Source of the DNA: JABCPH02 sp963524305
Lineage (GTDB): Bacteria > Fusobacteriota > Fusobacteriia > Fusobacteriales > Leptotrichiaceae
Assembly (NCBI GenBank): GCA_963524305.1
Contig: CAURGH010000014.1
Coordinates: 1-50,408 of the forward strand
Reading direction: 5' to 3'
Length of the DNA: 50,408 bases
A program made the position numbers and the translations under genes. The notes beneath the pieces were generated by a model. It saw nothing but the letters and a program-made list of their open reading frames with translations. It was not told the origin of the DNA and did no database searches. Shown one piece after another: positions 44,064 to 50,331 of this stretch (position 1 is the stretch's first letter; every line of letters starts with the position of its first letter).

Positions 44064-45458
44064 TTATTCTATTACTTCTTCCAGTTTCATTCCACGTGAA
44101 CCTTTTATAAGAACCACTTTTTTATCTTTTATCTCATTTATTCTAGTTTTTATCGCTTTTTTATCACTAAAATATTCTACCTCTTTACCTTTTAAATTCC
44201 CATTTTCCATATTTTCTTTTACTTTATCGTACAAGCTTCTCATTCTTTCACCATACAAATAAAGTTTATCAAATTTTGTTTTTTCAATTGTATAATAAAT
44301 ATTTTGATGTAATTCTAACTCTCTATCTCCTAATTCAAGCATATCTGCTAAAACTAGAACTTTGATATCTCCATCATTATAAATTTTTGAAAAAGTTTCT
44401 AAAGATTTTTCCATAGACATTGGACTTGCATTATATGCATCATTTATATAAGTTGTAGTTCCTTTTTCAATTATTTGGAATCTCATATTAGTTAAAGCTA
44501 TATTTTTTATAGCCTCTTCAATATACTTATCTTCCATTCCGAATTGTTTAACAACCGCAATCGCCATTGTTAAATTTAATATGTTATGTTCTCCCAGGAT
44601 GTTTGTTTCATAATTTCTTTCAACAGTTTTTCCACATTTTTGTCCAAAATATTTCAGACTAAATTTCGTTCCACTTTCATCAAATCTAATATCACCATAA
44701 TAAAAATCACGAGTTTTATCTTTAAATTGATTTTCCTTTAAGCTCAGTGCTTTTACCAAATTTATCCCATCAACAGTTAAATTCTTCAAATAAAAATCAT
44801 CACCATTAATAATAATAGCATTTTTCACATAAGGTACCAATTCCGTTTTCGCCTTAAATACATTTTCTTTCGTTTTCAAAAATTCCAAATGCGATTCTCC
44901 AATATTCGTAATGACTCCTACATTGGGATTAGAAATTTTCCCCAGCAGATCAATCTCTCCAAAGCCACTCATTCCCATTTCAAGAATCATAAACTCATCA
45001 GATTCCTCTGCACGCAACAAAGTGAAGGGTAGTCCAATATGGTTATTATAATTCCCTTCTGTCTTTTTACCTTTATATTTAGTTGACATTAATTGATAAA
45101 TCATATCTTTCACGGTTGTTTTTCCATTACTTCCCGTTATACCAATAACTTTTAAATCTTTCAAATTTTCACGCCACTTTTTAGCATACTCTTGCAAAAA
45201 TACCACACTATCTTGCACCCAAAAAGCTTTTTTCCTATATTTCCCCTCTATCTCTAAATTTTTCTTATCGTAAACAACCACAGCACCCTTTTCCAGAGCC
45301 TCGTTTACAAAATTATTTCCACCTCTTATCGCAACAAACAAATCATCTTTCTCAACTTCTTGCGAATTCATACAAACTCTTTTTATCTTAACATTATTTT
45401 TATCAAAATCAATATTTTTCTCTAAAAAAATATTGCAAAACACTTCACTTTTATTCAT
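44064..45458 (-). CDS. murF: UDP-N-acetylmuramoyl-tripeptide--D-alanyl-D-alanine ligase
   Basis: A 464-residue Mur ligase that adds D-Ala-D-Ala to complete the stem pentapeptide. ATP loop GITGSNGKTTVKDM, then EMGMSGFGEI, NIGESHLEFL, GEHNILNLTMAI, YNASPMSMEKSLE and the C-terminal LIKGSRGMKLEEV. The start is the ATG at 45458 behind GGAG; the ATG ten codons upstream has none. It is the first gene of the division/cell-wall cluster as seen here, with a strong promoter at 45497-45525. murE, ftsL, rsmH and mraZ are not adjacent. Confidence 0.95.
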   Translation of the reverse strand: MNKSEVFCNIFLEKNIDFDKNNVKIKRVCMNSQEVEKDDLFVAIRGGNNFVNEALEKGAVVVYDKKNLEIEGKYRKKAFWVQDSVVFLQEYAKKWRENLKDLKVIGITGSNGKTTVKDMIYQLMSTKYKGKKTEGNYNNHIGLPFTLLRAEESDEFMILEMGMSGFGEIDLLGKISNPNVGVITNIGESHLEFLKTKENVFKAKTELVPYVKNAIIINGDDFYLKNLTVDGINLVKALSLKENQFKDKTRDFYYGDIRFDESGTKFSLKYFGQKCGKTVERNYETNILGEHNILNLTMAIAVVKQFGMEDKYIEEAIKNIALTNMRFQIIEKGTTTYINDAYNASPMSMEKSLETFSKIYNDGDIKVLVLADMLELGDRELELHQNIYYTIEKTKFDKLYLYGERMRSLYDKVKENMENGNLKGKEVEYFSDKKAIKTRINEIKDKKVVLIKGSRGMKLEEVIE

Positions 45459-45496
45459 AAATTTTTTCTCCAAATTAAACTTAATCATATTGTACG

Positions 45497-45525
45497 ATTA
45501 TATCACTAGATACATAATTTTTCAA
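45497..45525 (-). promoter_or_regulatory. promoter of the murF-ftsZ cluster
   Basis: Minus strand: TTGAAA (45520-45525), 17-nt spacer, TATAAT (45497-45502), about 40 bp upstream of murF. Confidence 0.8.
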
Positions 45526-45651
45526 TGTTTTTTTATTCTTCGAGAATTATATTATAATACTAAGGATTTTTAAATTTATTTATACAGAGAAATAACTTTT
45601 ATTATAAAAAATAAATTAAATATAAATCCTAAAAAAATATCAGTTCTAGTC

Positions 45652-45680
45652 TTGTTTTTATCTCAAAATCATAATATAAT
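45652..45680 (+). promoter_or_regulatory. promoter of the YwaF-like gene
   Basis: TTGTTT (45652-45657), 17-nt spacer, TATAAT (45675-45680), 27 bp before the ATG. Confidence 0.75.
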
Positions 45681-45707
45681 AATTAAAAAATCTTTAAGGA
45701 GGAAAAA

Positions 45708-46406
45708 ATGCCTATAGCTCATAAATTTAGCTATTTTAGTGCAATACACATCGAAACTTTTATTGTCTCTTTAGTTCTTTGCACTATTTTATTTTTTATA
45801 CCAAAAATTTTTAAAAACATCAATTTGAAATACTACAATATTTTTTTAGGAATACTTGCAATTGTTTCTAAAATAGTCGATTCCATTTTTAGAGTTGTTT
45901 CTGAACATGAACCTGTTTACAATGTATTTTTAGTACATTTATGTAATTTTGCCGTTTTATTCGCAGGACTATATTTAATTTTTAGAACTACATATTTATT
46001 TAATACAGCATATTTTTTAAGTTTTGGAGCTGTCTTTGCTTTATTACTTCCTGGTGTTACAGTCTATTATCGTCCACTTTACGTTCATATTTTCATGTTC
46101 GTACACGCTCTAATAGTTCTCACCCCAATAATAGGTTTTGTATACAATAAAGATAAAATCACAAAAAAAGGCTATGTCCAAGCAAGTATAACATTAATTG
46201 GACTTTTTATCTACGCCGCCATTTACAACCTAATCTTCCCTGTAAATGCAATGTTTTTAAGAAGTTATATTGCACCTTTTGTCAGTTTCATTAAACCGCT
46301 TTGGTTTTATAGAGTTGTATTAATTGTAACAATGTTATTTATTATGTATTTGATGTATTTGATGTACTTGCCATTTTCAAGAAAAAAAACTCACTATCCA
46401 AACTAG
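45708..46406 (+). CDS. YwaF/TIGR02206-like membrane protein
   Basis: A 232-residue membrane protein with six or seven hydrophobic helices, matching the TIGR02206 (YwaF) family of unknown function. FVVHLCNFAVLFAGL-like and VYYRPLYVHIFMFVHALIVL segments carry the conserved histidines. AAGGAGG precedes the ATG. Its last 17 bases, including the stop, form the left part of the terminator hairpin used by the toxin-like gene on the other strand, so the two transcripts overlap tail to tail. Confidence 0.82.
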   Translation: MPIAHKFSYFSAIHIETFIVSLVLCTILFFIPKIFKNINLKYYNIFLGILAIVSKIVDSIFRVVSEHEPVYNVFLVHLCNFAVLFAGLYLIFRTTYLFNTAYFLSFGAVFALLLPGVTVYYRPLYVHIFMFVHALIVLTPIIGFVYNKDKITKKGYVQASITLIGLFIYAAIYNLIFPVNAMFLRSYIAPFVSFIKPLWFYRVVLIVTMLFIMYLMYLMYLPFSRKKTHYPN

Positions 46407-46420
46407 AATAGTGAGAAAAA
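46382..46420 (-). terminator. terminator of the 23-residue peptide gene
   Basis: The stem CTCACTAT (46390-46397) / ATAGTGAG (46408-46415) is followed on the minus strand by eight T. The plus strand has no T-run after it, so it belongs to the minus-strand transcript. It overlaps the end of the YwaF-like coding sequence. Confidence 0.8.
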
Positions 46421-46428
46421 ACACTGTA

Positions 46429-46500
46429 CTACATAGCATTATTTTGAATTAAGAAAAATAATACTATTACTAGCAGTATTATTATTTTTTGTGCGTTCAT
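46429..46500 (-). CDS. 23-residue hydrophobic peptide, candidate type I toxin
   Basis: A tiny gene: ATG at 46498-46500 and TAG at 46429, coding for 23 residues. The start is MNAQK, then a hydrophobic run of Ile, Leu, Val and Phe (residues 6-18), then a polar end (QNNAM). A strong AAGGGGG ribosome binding site lies 8 nt before the ATG and can pair with an upstream ACUCC (46523-46527), hiding it. It has its own promoter (46568-46596), a 5'-terminal hairpin (46528-46560) and its own terminator. Size, composition and the divergent antisense-bearing RNA next door fit a membrane-acting type I toxin. Sequence homology to a named family was not recognised. Confidence 0.65.
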   Translation of the reverse strand: MNAQKIIILLVIVLFFLIQNNAM

Positions 46501-46527
46501 TACTTTCACCCCCTTTGTTAGCGGAGT

Positions 46528-46560
46528 ATTTGAATTAAATGGTCGAGATTTAACTCAAAT
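46528..46560 (-). repeat. 5'-leader hairpin of the 23-residue peptide mRNA
   Basis: 13-bp arms ATTTGAATTAAAT (46528-46540) and ATTTAACTCAAAT (46548-46560), paired with a single G-U. On the mRNA the loop reads CUCGACC. GGTCGA, complementary to this loop, is found again in the plus-strand RNA at 46672-46677. The hairpin starts at the expected 5' end of the mRNA. Confidence 0.7.
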
Positions 46561-46567
46561 CTTGTTT

Positions 46568-46596
46568 ATTATACACTAAATTTAATTATTTGTATA
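46568..46596 (-). promoter_or_regulatory. promoter of the 23-residue peptide gene
   Basis: Minus strand: TATACA (46591-46596), 17-nt spacer, TATAAT (46568-46573). Predicted start near 46561. The -35 is weak. Confidence 0.6.
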
Positions 46597-46604
46597 TTTT
46601 TCTA

Positions 46605-46633
46605 TTGATTTTTTTTTTAAGATATTATATAAT
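46605..46633 (+). promoter_or_regulatory. promoter of the candidate antitoxin RNA
   Basis: TTGATT (46605-46610), 17-nt spacer, TATAAT (46628-46633). Divergent from the toxin promoter; the two -35 boxes are 8 bp apart, so the promoters could interfere. Confidence 0.7.
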
Positions 46634-46639
46634 TAACTA

Positions 46640-46710
46640 GTAAATAGAAATGCGTTCATTACAAACAAATAGGTCGATTTAAAGGAAGTTGAAAAACTTC
46701 CTTTTTTTTT
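46640..46710 (+). ncRNA. candidate antitoxin RNA, divergent
   Basis: A predicted RNA of about 70 nt that starts after the promoter at 46605 and ends in a clear terminator. It has no open frame with a binding site. TGCGTTCATTAC (46651-46662) repeats 46492-46503, so the RNA is complementary over 12 nt to the toxin mRNA around its start codon. GGTCGA (46672-46677) is complementary to the loop of the toxin 5' hairpin. This suits blocking translation by base pairing. The 5' end is inferred. Confidence 0.65.
46681..46710 (+). terminator. terminator of the candidate antitoxin RNA
   Basis: The stem AAAGGAAGTT / AACTTCCTTT with a GAAA tetraloop is followed by nine T. A strong intrinsic terminator. 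Confidence 0.9.
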
Positions 46711-46714
46711 ATAA

Positions 46715-46752
46715 AAAAACAAAAAAATGTGGAACTTAAATTCCACATTTTT
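46715..46752 (-). terminator. pgk terminator
   Basis: The stem ATGTGGAA (46727-46734) / TTCCACAT (46741-46748), extended by A/T pairs, has T7 on the minus strand. It lies 16 bp after the pgk stop. Confidence 0.85.
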
Positions 46753-46767
46753 ATTTATAATTTTTTC

Positions 46768-47970
46768 CTATTTTTCTGAAATAGCTGCTACACCTGGTAA
46801 TACTTTACCTTCTAAGTATTCCATTGAAGCTCCTCCACCTGTTGAAATGTGAGAGAATTTGTCAGCAAATCCTAATTGAATTGCTGCTGCTGCAGAGTCT
46901 CCTCCACCGATAATTGTTTTAGCGTCTTTCAATTCAGCGATTGCTTTACAAACACCAATTGTTCCGTTAGCATAGTTAGACATTTCGAATACTCCCATAG
47001 GTCCGTTCCATACTACAGTTTTAGCACCTTCTAAAGCTTTTTTGAATAATTCTACAGATTTTTCACCTATATCTAATCCCATCCATCCATCTTCAATGTC
47101 ATCCACTGAAACTGTTTTAAATGGTACATCGTTACTGAATTCTTGAGCTACAACAGCATCTACTGGTAACAATAATTCAACACCTTTTGTTTTTGCTTTT
47201 TCGATTAATGATTTAGCTAAATCTACTTTATCAGCTTCTAATAATGAAGAACCTGTATTTTTTCCTAATGCTTTTAAGAAAGTAAACATCATTCCTCCAC
47301 CGATAATTACTTTATCAGCTTTTTCTAATAAGTTATCAATAACTCCAATTTTATCAGAAACTTTTGCTCCTCCTAAAATAGCTACTAATGGTCTTTCAGG
47401 ATTATCAACAGCTCCTCCGATGAATTTAATTTCTTTTTCAATTAAGAATCCAACTGCTGATTCTTTGATATTTGAAGCAATTCCTACATTTGAAGCGTGT
47501 GCTCTATGAGCAGTTCCGAATGCATCATTTACGAATACATCTCCTAAAGAAGCCCAATATTTTCCTAATTCAGGATCATTTTTAGATTCTTTTTTACCAT
47601 CTAAATCTTCAAATCTAGTGTTTTCAAACATTAAAATTTCTCCTGGTTTCAATTCAGCAACTGCTTTTTCCAATTCTGGTCCTCTTGTTACAGGTACAAA
47701 TTTAACTGGTTTTCCTAATTTTTCAGCTAATACTTTAGCAACTGGTGCCAATGTTTTTGAAACTTTATCTTCTTCAGTTTTAACTTTTCCTAAGTGAGAA
47801 AAAGCAATAACTGCTCCACCATTGTCCAAAATATAGTTCAATGTAGGCAATGCAGCAGTAATTCTGTTATCATTCCCAACAACTCCGTCTTTTATAGGTA
47901 CATTAAAGTCAACTCTTACTAAAACTTTTTTACCTTTTACATCTAAATCTTTTAATGTTTTTTTAGCCAT
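46768..47970 (-). CDS. pgk: phosphoglycerate kinase
   Basis: A 400-residue glycolytic enzyme that transfers phosphate from 1,3-bisphosphoglycerate to ADP. Signature VLVRVDFNVPI near the start, then ENTRFEDLDGKKESKNDPEL, GTAHRAHAS, LGGAKVSDKIGVI, VWNGPMGVFE and the C-terminal GGGDSAAAIQ and STGGGASMEYLEG. Full length. AGGAGG precedes the ATG at 47970. It is a single-gene unit with its own promoter and terminator. Confidence 0.98.
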   Translation of the reverse strand: MAKKTLKDLDVKGKKVLVRVDFNVPIKDGVVGNDNRITAALPTLNYILDNGGAVIAFSHLGKVKTEEDKVSKTLAPVAKVLAEKLGKPVKFVPVTRGPELEKAVAELKPGEILMFENTRFEDLDGKKESKNDPELGKYWASLGDVFVNDAFGTAHRAHASNVGIASNIKESAVGFLIEKEIKFIGGAVDNPERPLVAILGGAKVSDKIGVIDNLLEKADKVIIGGGMMFTFLKALGKNTGSSLLEADKVDLAKSLIEKAKTKGVELLLPVDAVVAQEFSNDVPFKTVSVDDIEDGWMGLDIGEKSVELFKKALEGAKTVVWNGPMGVFEMSNYANGTIGVCKAIAELKDAKTIIGGGDSAAAAIQLGFADKFSHISTGGGASMEYLEGKVLPGVAAISEK

Positions 47971-48036
47971 TTTTCCTCCTAAAATATTTACAATCCCAAC
48001 TTATTAAAAATCAGAATCTCTTTAAATTCCACGTTA

Positions 48037-48065
48037 ATTATACCACTCTTTAAGTTCATTTTCAA
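48037..48065 (-). promoter_or_regulatory. pgk promoter
   Basis: Minus strand: TTGAAA (48060-48065), 17-nt spacer, TATAAT (48037-48042), about 65 bp before the pgk start. Confidence 0.8.
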
Positions 48066-48190
48066 GTTATTTATTTCTCATTTTTGTTAATTCCCATTGA
48101 AAAATCTTTATATAAAATTATTTTAAAAAATTATCATAACAATAATGCTTCAAATCATTATTGTCTTAATAAATGAATTCTTAAAATAAT

Positions 48191-48228
48191 AAAAAAGAGA
48201 GCTTACTTGGCGGTTAGCTCCCTTTTTT
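48191..48228 (-). terminator. terminator in the decayed unit
   Basis: GAGAGCT (48197-48203) / AGCTCCC (48216-48222) between an A-run and a T-run. It pairs fully, with one G-U, only when read on the minus strand. Confidence 0.6.
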
Positions 48229-48254
48229 CATACATCATGATTTTTATATAATAT

Positions 48255-48283
48255 ATCATATCATGAATCCTATAAAACTACAA
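48255..48283 (-). promoter_or_regulatory. antisense promoter kept in the decayed unit
   Basis: Minus strand: TTGTAG (48278-48283), 17-nt spacer, TATGAT (48255-48260), matching the antitoxin promoter of the intact unit. Confidence 0.6.
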
Positions 48284-48312
48284 TCTTTTTTAATTACATT
48301 TTTTACATGATA

Positions 48313-48341
48313 TTGCACCTTCTCTCTAAAAATGATATAAT
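48313..48341 (+). promoter_or_regulatory. promoter of the 26-residue peptide gene
   Basis: TTGCAC (48313-48318), 17-nt spacer, TATAAT (48336-48341). Predicted start near 48348. Confidence 0.75.
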
Positions 48342-48375
48342 TTTTTCAATCCTTGAAGAAAGGAGGTCATATCTT

Positions 48376-48456
48376 ATGAAAGTGTTATGGATAAGAATCA
48401 TTGTAACAATAATGCTTCAAATCATTATTATCTTAATCAATGAATTCTCAAAATAA
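48376..48456 (+). CDS. 26-residue hydrophobic peptide, candidate type I toxin (par/Fst-like layout)
   Basis: A tiny gene coding for 26 residues: MKVLWIR, then a hydrophobic run rich in Ile (residues 8-21) and a charged end (NEFSK). AGGAGGT lies 8-9 nt before the ATG and can be masked by a TCCTT/AAGGA hairpin (48350-48364). The mRNA would end at the terminator at 48460-48497. A convergent antisense promoter and a 15-nt direct repeat that spans the start codon complete a layout like the enterococcal par locus. The peptide lacks the Fst family's proline/Trp signature, so this is an analogous or distant system. Confidence 0.7.
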   Translation: MKVLWIRIIVTIMLQIIIILINEFSK

Positions 48457-48521
48457 CTAAAAAAAGAGAGCTTACTTGGCCGTTAGCTCTCTTTTTTGTC
48501 ATATCTTATGAATATATTTAC
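48455..48521 (-). ncRNA. candidate antitoxin RNA, convergent
   Basis: A predicted minus-strand RNA of about 65 nt, from near 48521 to the shared terminator. It contains the complement of the 15-nt repeat and of the terminator hairpin of the toxin mRNA, giving two contact points. Its promoter is at 48528-48556. RNAII of the par locus of pAD1 has a similar size and plan (known system). Expression is inferred. Confidence 0.68.
48460..48497. terminator. bidirectional terminator shared by toxin mRNA and antisense RNA
   Basis: GAGAGCT (48466-48472) / AGCTCTC (48485-48491), extended by A7/T6 on the two sides, with a T-run after the hairpin on either strand. Confidence 0.85.
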
Positions 48522-48527
48522 AAAATA

Positions 48528-48556
48528 ATTATATCATGAATCTTATAAAACTACAA
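48528..48556 (-). promoter_or_regulatory. promoter of the convergent antitoxin RNA
   Basis: Minus strand: TTGTAG (48551-48556), 17-nt spacer, TATAAT (48528-48533). Confidence 0.75.
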
Positions 48557-48563
48557 TCATAAT

Positions 48564-50153
48564 TTATTTACTTTTAACATCTGCTTTATTGAAATTAATT
48601 TTACTTCCAACTGCTCTAAGTGTAACATTTTCTATTTTAGGATCTACCAAATACATTGCCAACTCATAGTACAATCCTGAATACACAAAATCATTAGCTA
48701 ATACTTTTTCAGCTTTTTCTAAAGTCTGCATTCTTTTTCCATTGTCAGTAATAACTTTTCCTTCTTCAATCAATTTATCATATTCTGGATTTTTATTTTT
48801 TGCAATATTCAATCCATTTGAAGCAAAAATTTCCAAATACGTCATCGCATCAGCATAATCAGGCCCCCAAACAGATCTTATAATTTCAAAGTTTCCTTCT
48901 TTACCTCTTGATAATCTTTCTTTATAAGTCAATACTTCCACTTGAACATCTATTCCTAATTTCTCTTTCCATTGAGATTGATAAAACTCAGCTTCTCTTT
49001 TTCCTGTTCCTTTTTCATCTACAGTTAATGTTAAATGAACTTTATCAGGTGTCAAGCCTTCTTCTTTCAATCCTTCATCAAACAATTTTTTTACATCTAC
49101 ATTTTTGTATACCGCATACAAATCTCCATTTTCTTCTCTAAAGTCTTTAGAAATTCCTCTCATTTGGTCAGCTACAACTCCAGTAGTCTTTACTCCACCA
49201 CCGTTTAAAACTTTTTCTACCAAATCATCTCTGTTAATCGCCAAAGCCAATGCTTCCCTAACTTTTTTACTTTTTAAGGCAGGAATTTTTTGATTAAATG
49301 CTAGATAGTAAAGTCTTCCATTTGAAACTTTTCTTAGCTCTGGTTTTCCTTTAAATTCAGCACTTTTTTCTATAGAAGCTCTAGTAACTCCAAGTTCTTT
49401 ATTTTTAAACAAATTTGTTGCTGTATCAAAATCAGGCACCATTAAAGCTGTTATTTGATTGATTTTTATATTTCCAGCATTCCAGTAATTTGGATTTTTT
49501 TCTAGAACCACTTTATTATCATGAACCCATTTTTTTATGATATACGGTCCATTATAAACAGATTTATCAGCTTCTGAAGCATACTTATCCTTATTTGCAG
49601 CTAGTGCTTTCTCATTTACAGGAAAATATATTGGCATTACTAAAGTTTTTCCAAAATATGCTGCCGGTTTCGATAAAGTAAACTCTATCGTATAGTCATC
49701 CTTAACTTTTACTCCAACTTGATTAAAATCTTTTATTTTTCCAGTATTATAATCCTCAGCCCCTTTAATATAGTAAGTTATAAATGCATATTCTGAAGAT
49801 GTTTCAGGATCTATCCCTCTTTTTATAGCATTATAATAATCTTGAGCTTTTATTGGATCTCCATTCGACCATTTCAAATTTTTTCTAAGAGTCAATGTCC
49901 AAACTTTTCCATCATCTGAAACCTTCCAGCTTTCCGCACTCGCTGGTACAATTTCATTTTTCTCATTTAATCTAAGCAATCCTTCATAAGCCATATCTGT
50001 AATAATAAATCCTCCCATATCACTAGTCAACTGAGGATCTAAAGAGTTGGGTTCCGCTTCCATATTAAATGATATACTTTTTCCTCCTATACCTGATTTT
50101 CCACAAGATAATAAACCTAAAATTAACATCATAGCTAAAAATAGCTTTTTCAT
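48564..50153 (-). CDS. oligopeptide ABC transporter substrate-binding lipoprotein
   Basis: A 529-residue solute-binding protein of family 5 (OppA/DppA). It has a lipoprotein signal with lipobox LLSC and C17 as the lipidated residue, then the family start SFNMEAEPNSLDPQLTSDMGGFIITDMAYEGLL and the region WKVSDDGKVWTLTLRKNLKWSNGDPI. It captures peptides for an ABC importer whose membrane and ATPase genes are not seen here. AAAGGTG precedes the ATG at 50153, and the promoter is at 50188-50216. The antitoxin RNA promoter lies directly after its stop. Confidence 0.93.
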   Translation of the reverse strand: MKKLFLAMMLILGLLSCGKSGIGGKSISFNMEAEPNSLDPQLTSDMGGFIITDMAYEGLLRLNEKNEIVPASAESWKVSDDGKVWTLTLRKNLKWSNGDPIKAQDYYNAIKRGIDPETSSEYAFITYYIKGAEDYNTGKIKDFNQVGVKVKDDYTIEFTLSKPAAYFGKTLVMPIYFPVNEKALAANKDKYASEADKSVYNGPYIIKKWVHDNKVVLEKNPNYWNAGNIKINQITALMVPDFDTATNLFKNKELGVTRASIEKSAEFKGKPELRKVSNGRLYYLAFNQKIPALKSKKVREALALAINRDDLVEKVLNGGGVKTTGVVADQMRGISKDFREENGDLYAVYKNVDVKKLFDEGLKEEGLTPDKVHLTLTVDEKGTGKREAEFYQSQWKEKLGIDVQVEVLTYKERLSRGKEGNFEIIRSVWGPDYADAMTYLEIFASNGLNIAKNKNPEYDKLIEEGKVITDNGKRMQTLEKAEKVLANDFVYSGLYYELAMYLVDPKIENVTLRAVGSKINFNKADVKSK

Positions 50154-50187
50154 AACATCACACCTTTCAATATTTTTTCAATAATTA

Positions 50188-50216
50188 AGTGTACCTTATT
50201 TTTTTCAATTAGTCAA
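50188..50216 (-). promoter_or_regulatory. promoter of the peptide-binding protein gene
   Basis: Minus strand: TTGACT (50211-50216), 17-nt spacer, TACACT (50188-50193). Confidence 0.65.
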
Positions 50217-50255
50217 ATATATAATATCTAGTTAAAACATTAATAAAAAATATAA

Positions 50256-50292
50256 TAAAAAGAGCAGTAAAACCAAAGTTCCACTGCCCTTA
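50256..50292 (-). terminator. terminator of the surface barrel protein gene
   Basis: AAGAGCAGT (50260-50268) / ACTGCCCTT (50283-50291). Read on the minus strand the one odd pair is G-U, and T5 follows, so it serves the gene ending at 50332. Confidence 0.8.
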
Positions 50293-50331
50293 TTTTTTAT
50301 TCAAACTATTTCTAAACTCAAACACTTCTTA

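Larger units (their letters stand above)
46407..46767. other. intergenic region filled by a candidate toxin-antitoxin locus
   Basis: These 361 bp between the YwaF-like gene and pgk are not empty. From left to right they hold the toxin terminator, the 23-residue gene, its hairpin leader, two divergent promoters, the plus-strand RNA with its terminator, and the pgk terminator. Confidence 0.7.
48134..48284 (+). pseudogene. decayed tandem copy of the 26-residue peptide unit
   Basis: About 150 bp that align with 48397-48559: the coding part from ATAACAATAATGCTTC to the stop, the terminator, and the antisense promoter. The first nine codons, the binding site and the sense promoter are gone; an in-frame TAA stands where the start should be. 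The remaining codons still read ITIMLQIIIVLINEFLK. The terminator stem has an A-C mismatch in the sense RNA but only a G-U in the antisense RNA. Confidence 0.7.
48366..48512. repeat. 15-nt direct repeat flanking the toxin coding region
   Basis: GTCATATCTTATGAA occurs at 48366-48380 (covering the toxin start codon) and again at 48498-48512, beyond the terminator, inside the predicted antisense RNA. The antisense RNA is therefore complementary to the start region of the toxin mRNA. Confidence 0.85.
47971..48563. other. intergenic region with two tandem toxin-antitoxin-like units
   Basis: These 593 bp hold the pgk promoter, a decayed unit (48134-48284) and an intact unit (48313-48556) of the same sequence family. 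The remaining short stretches show nothing recognisable. Confidence 0.7.

Noticed and set aside
45563..45630. Imperfect long inverted repeat AGGATTT...AAATCCT between murF and the YwaF-like gene
   Set aside because: Arms are mostly A/T with gaps; it lies before the plus-strand promoter and has no T-run, so no function could be supported.
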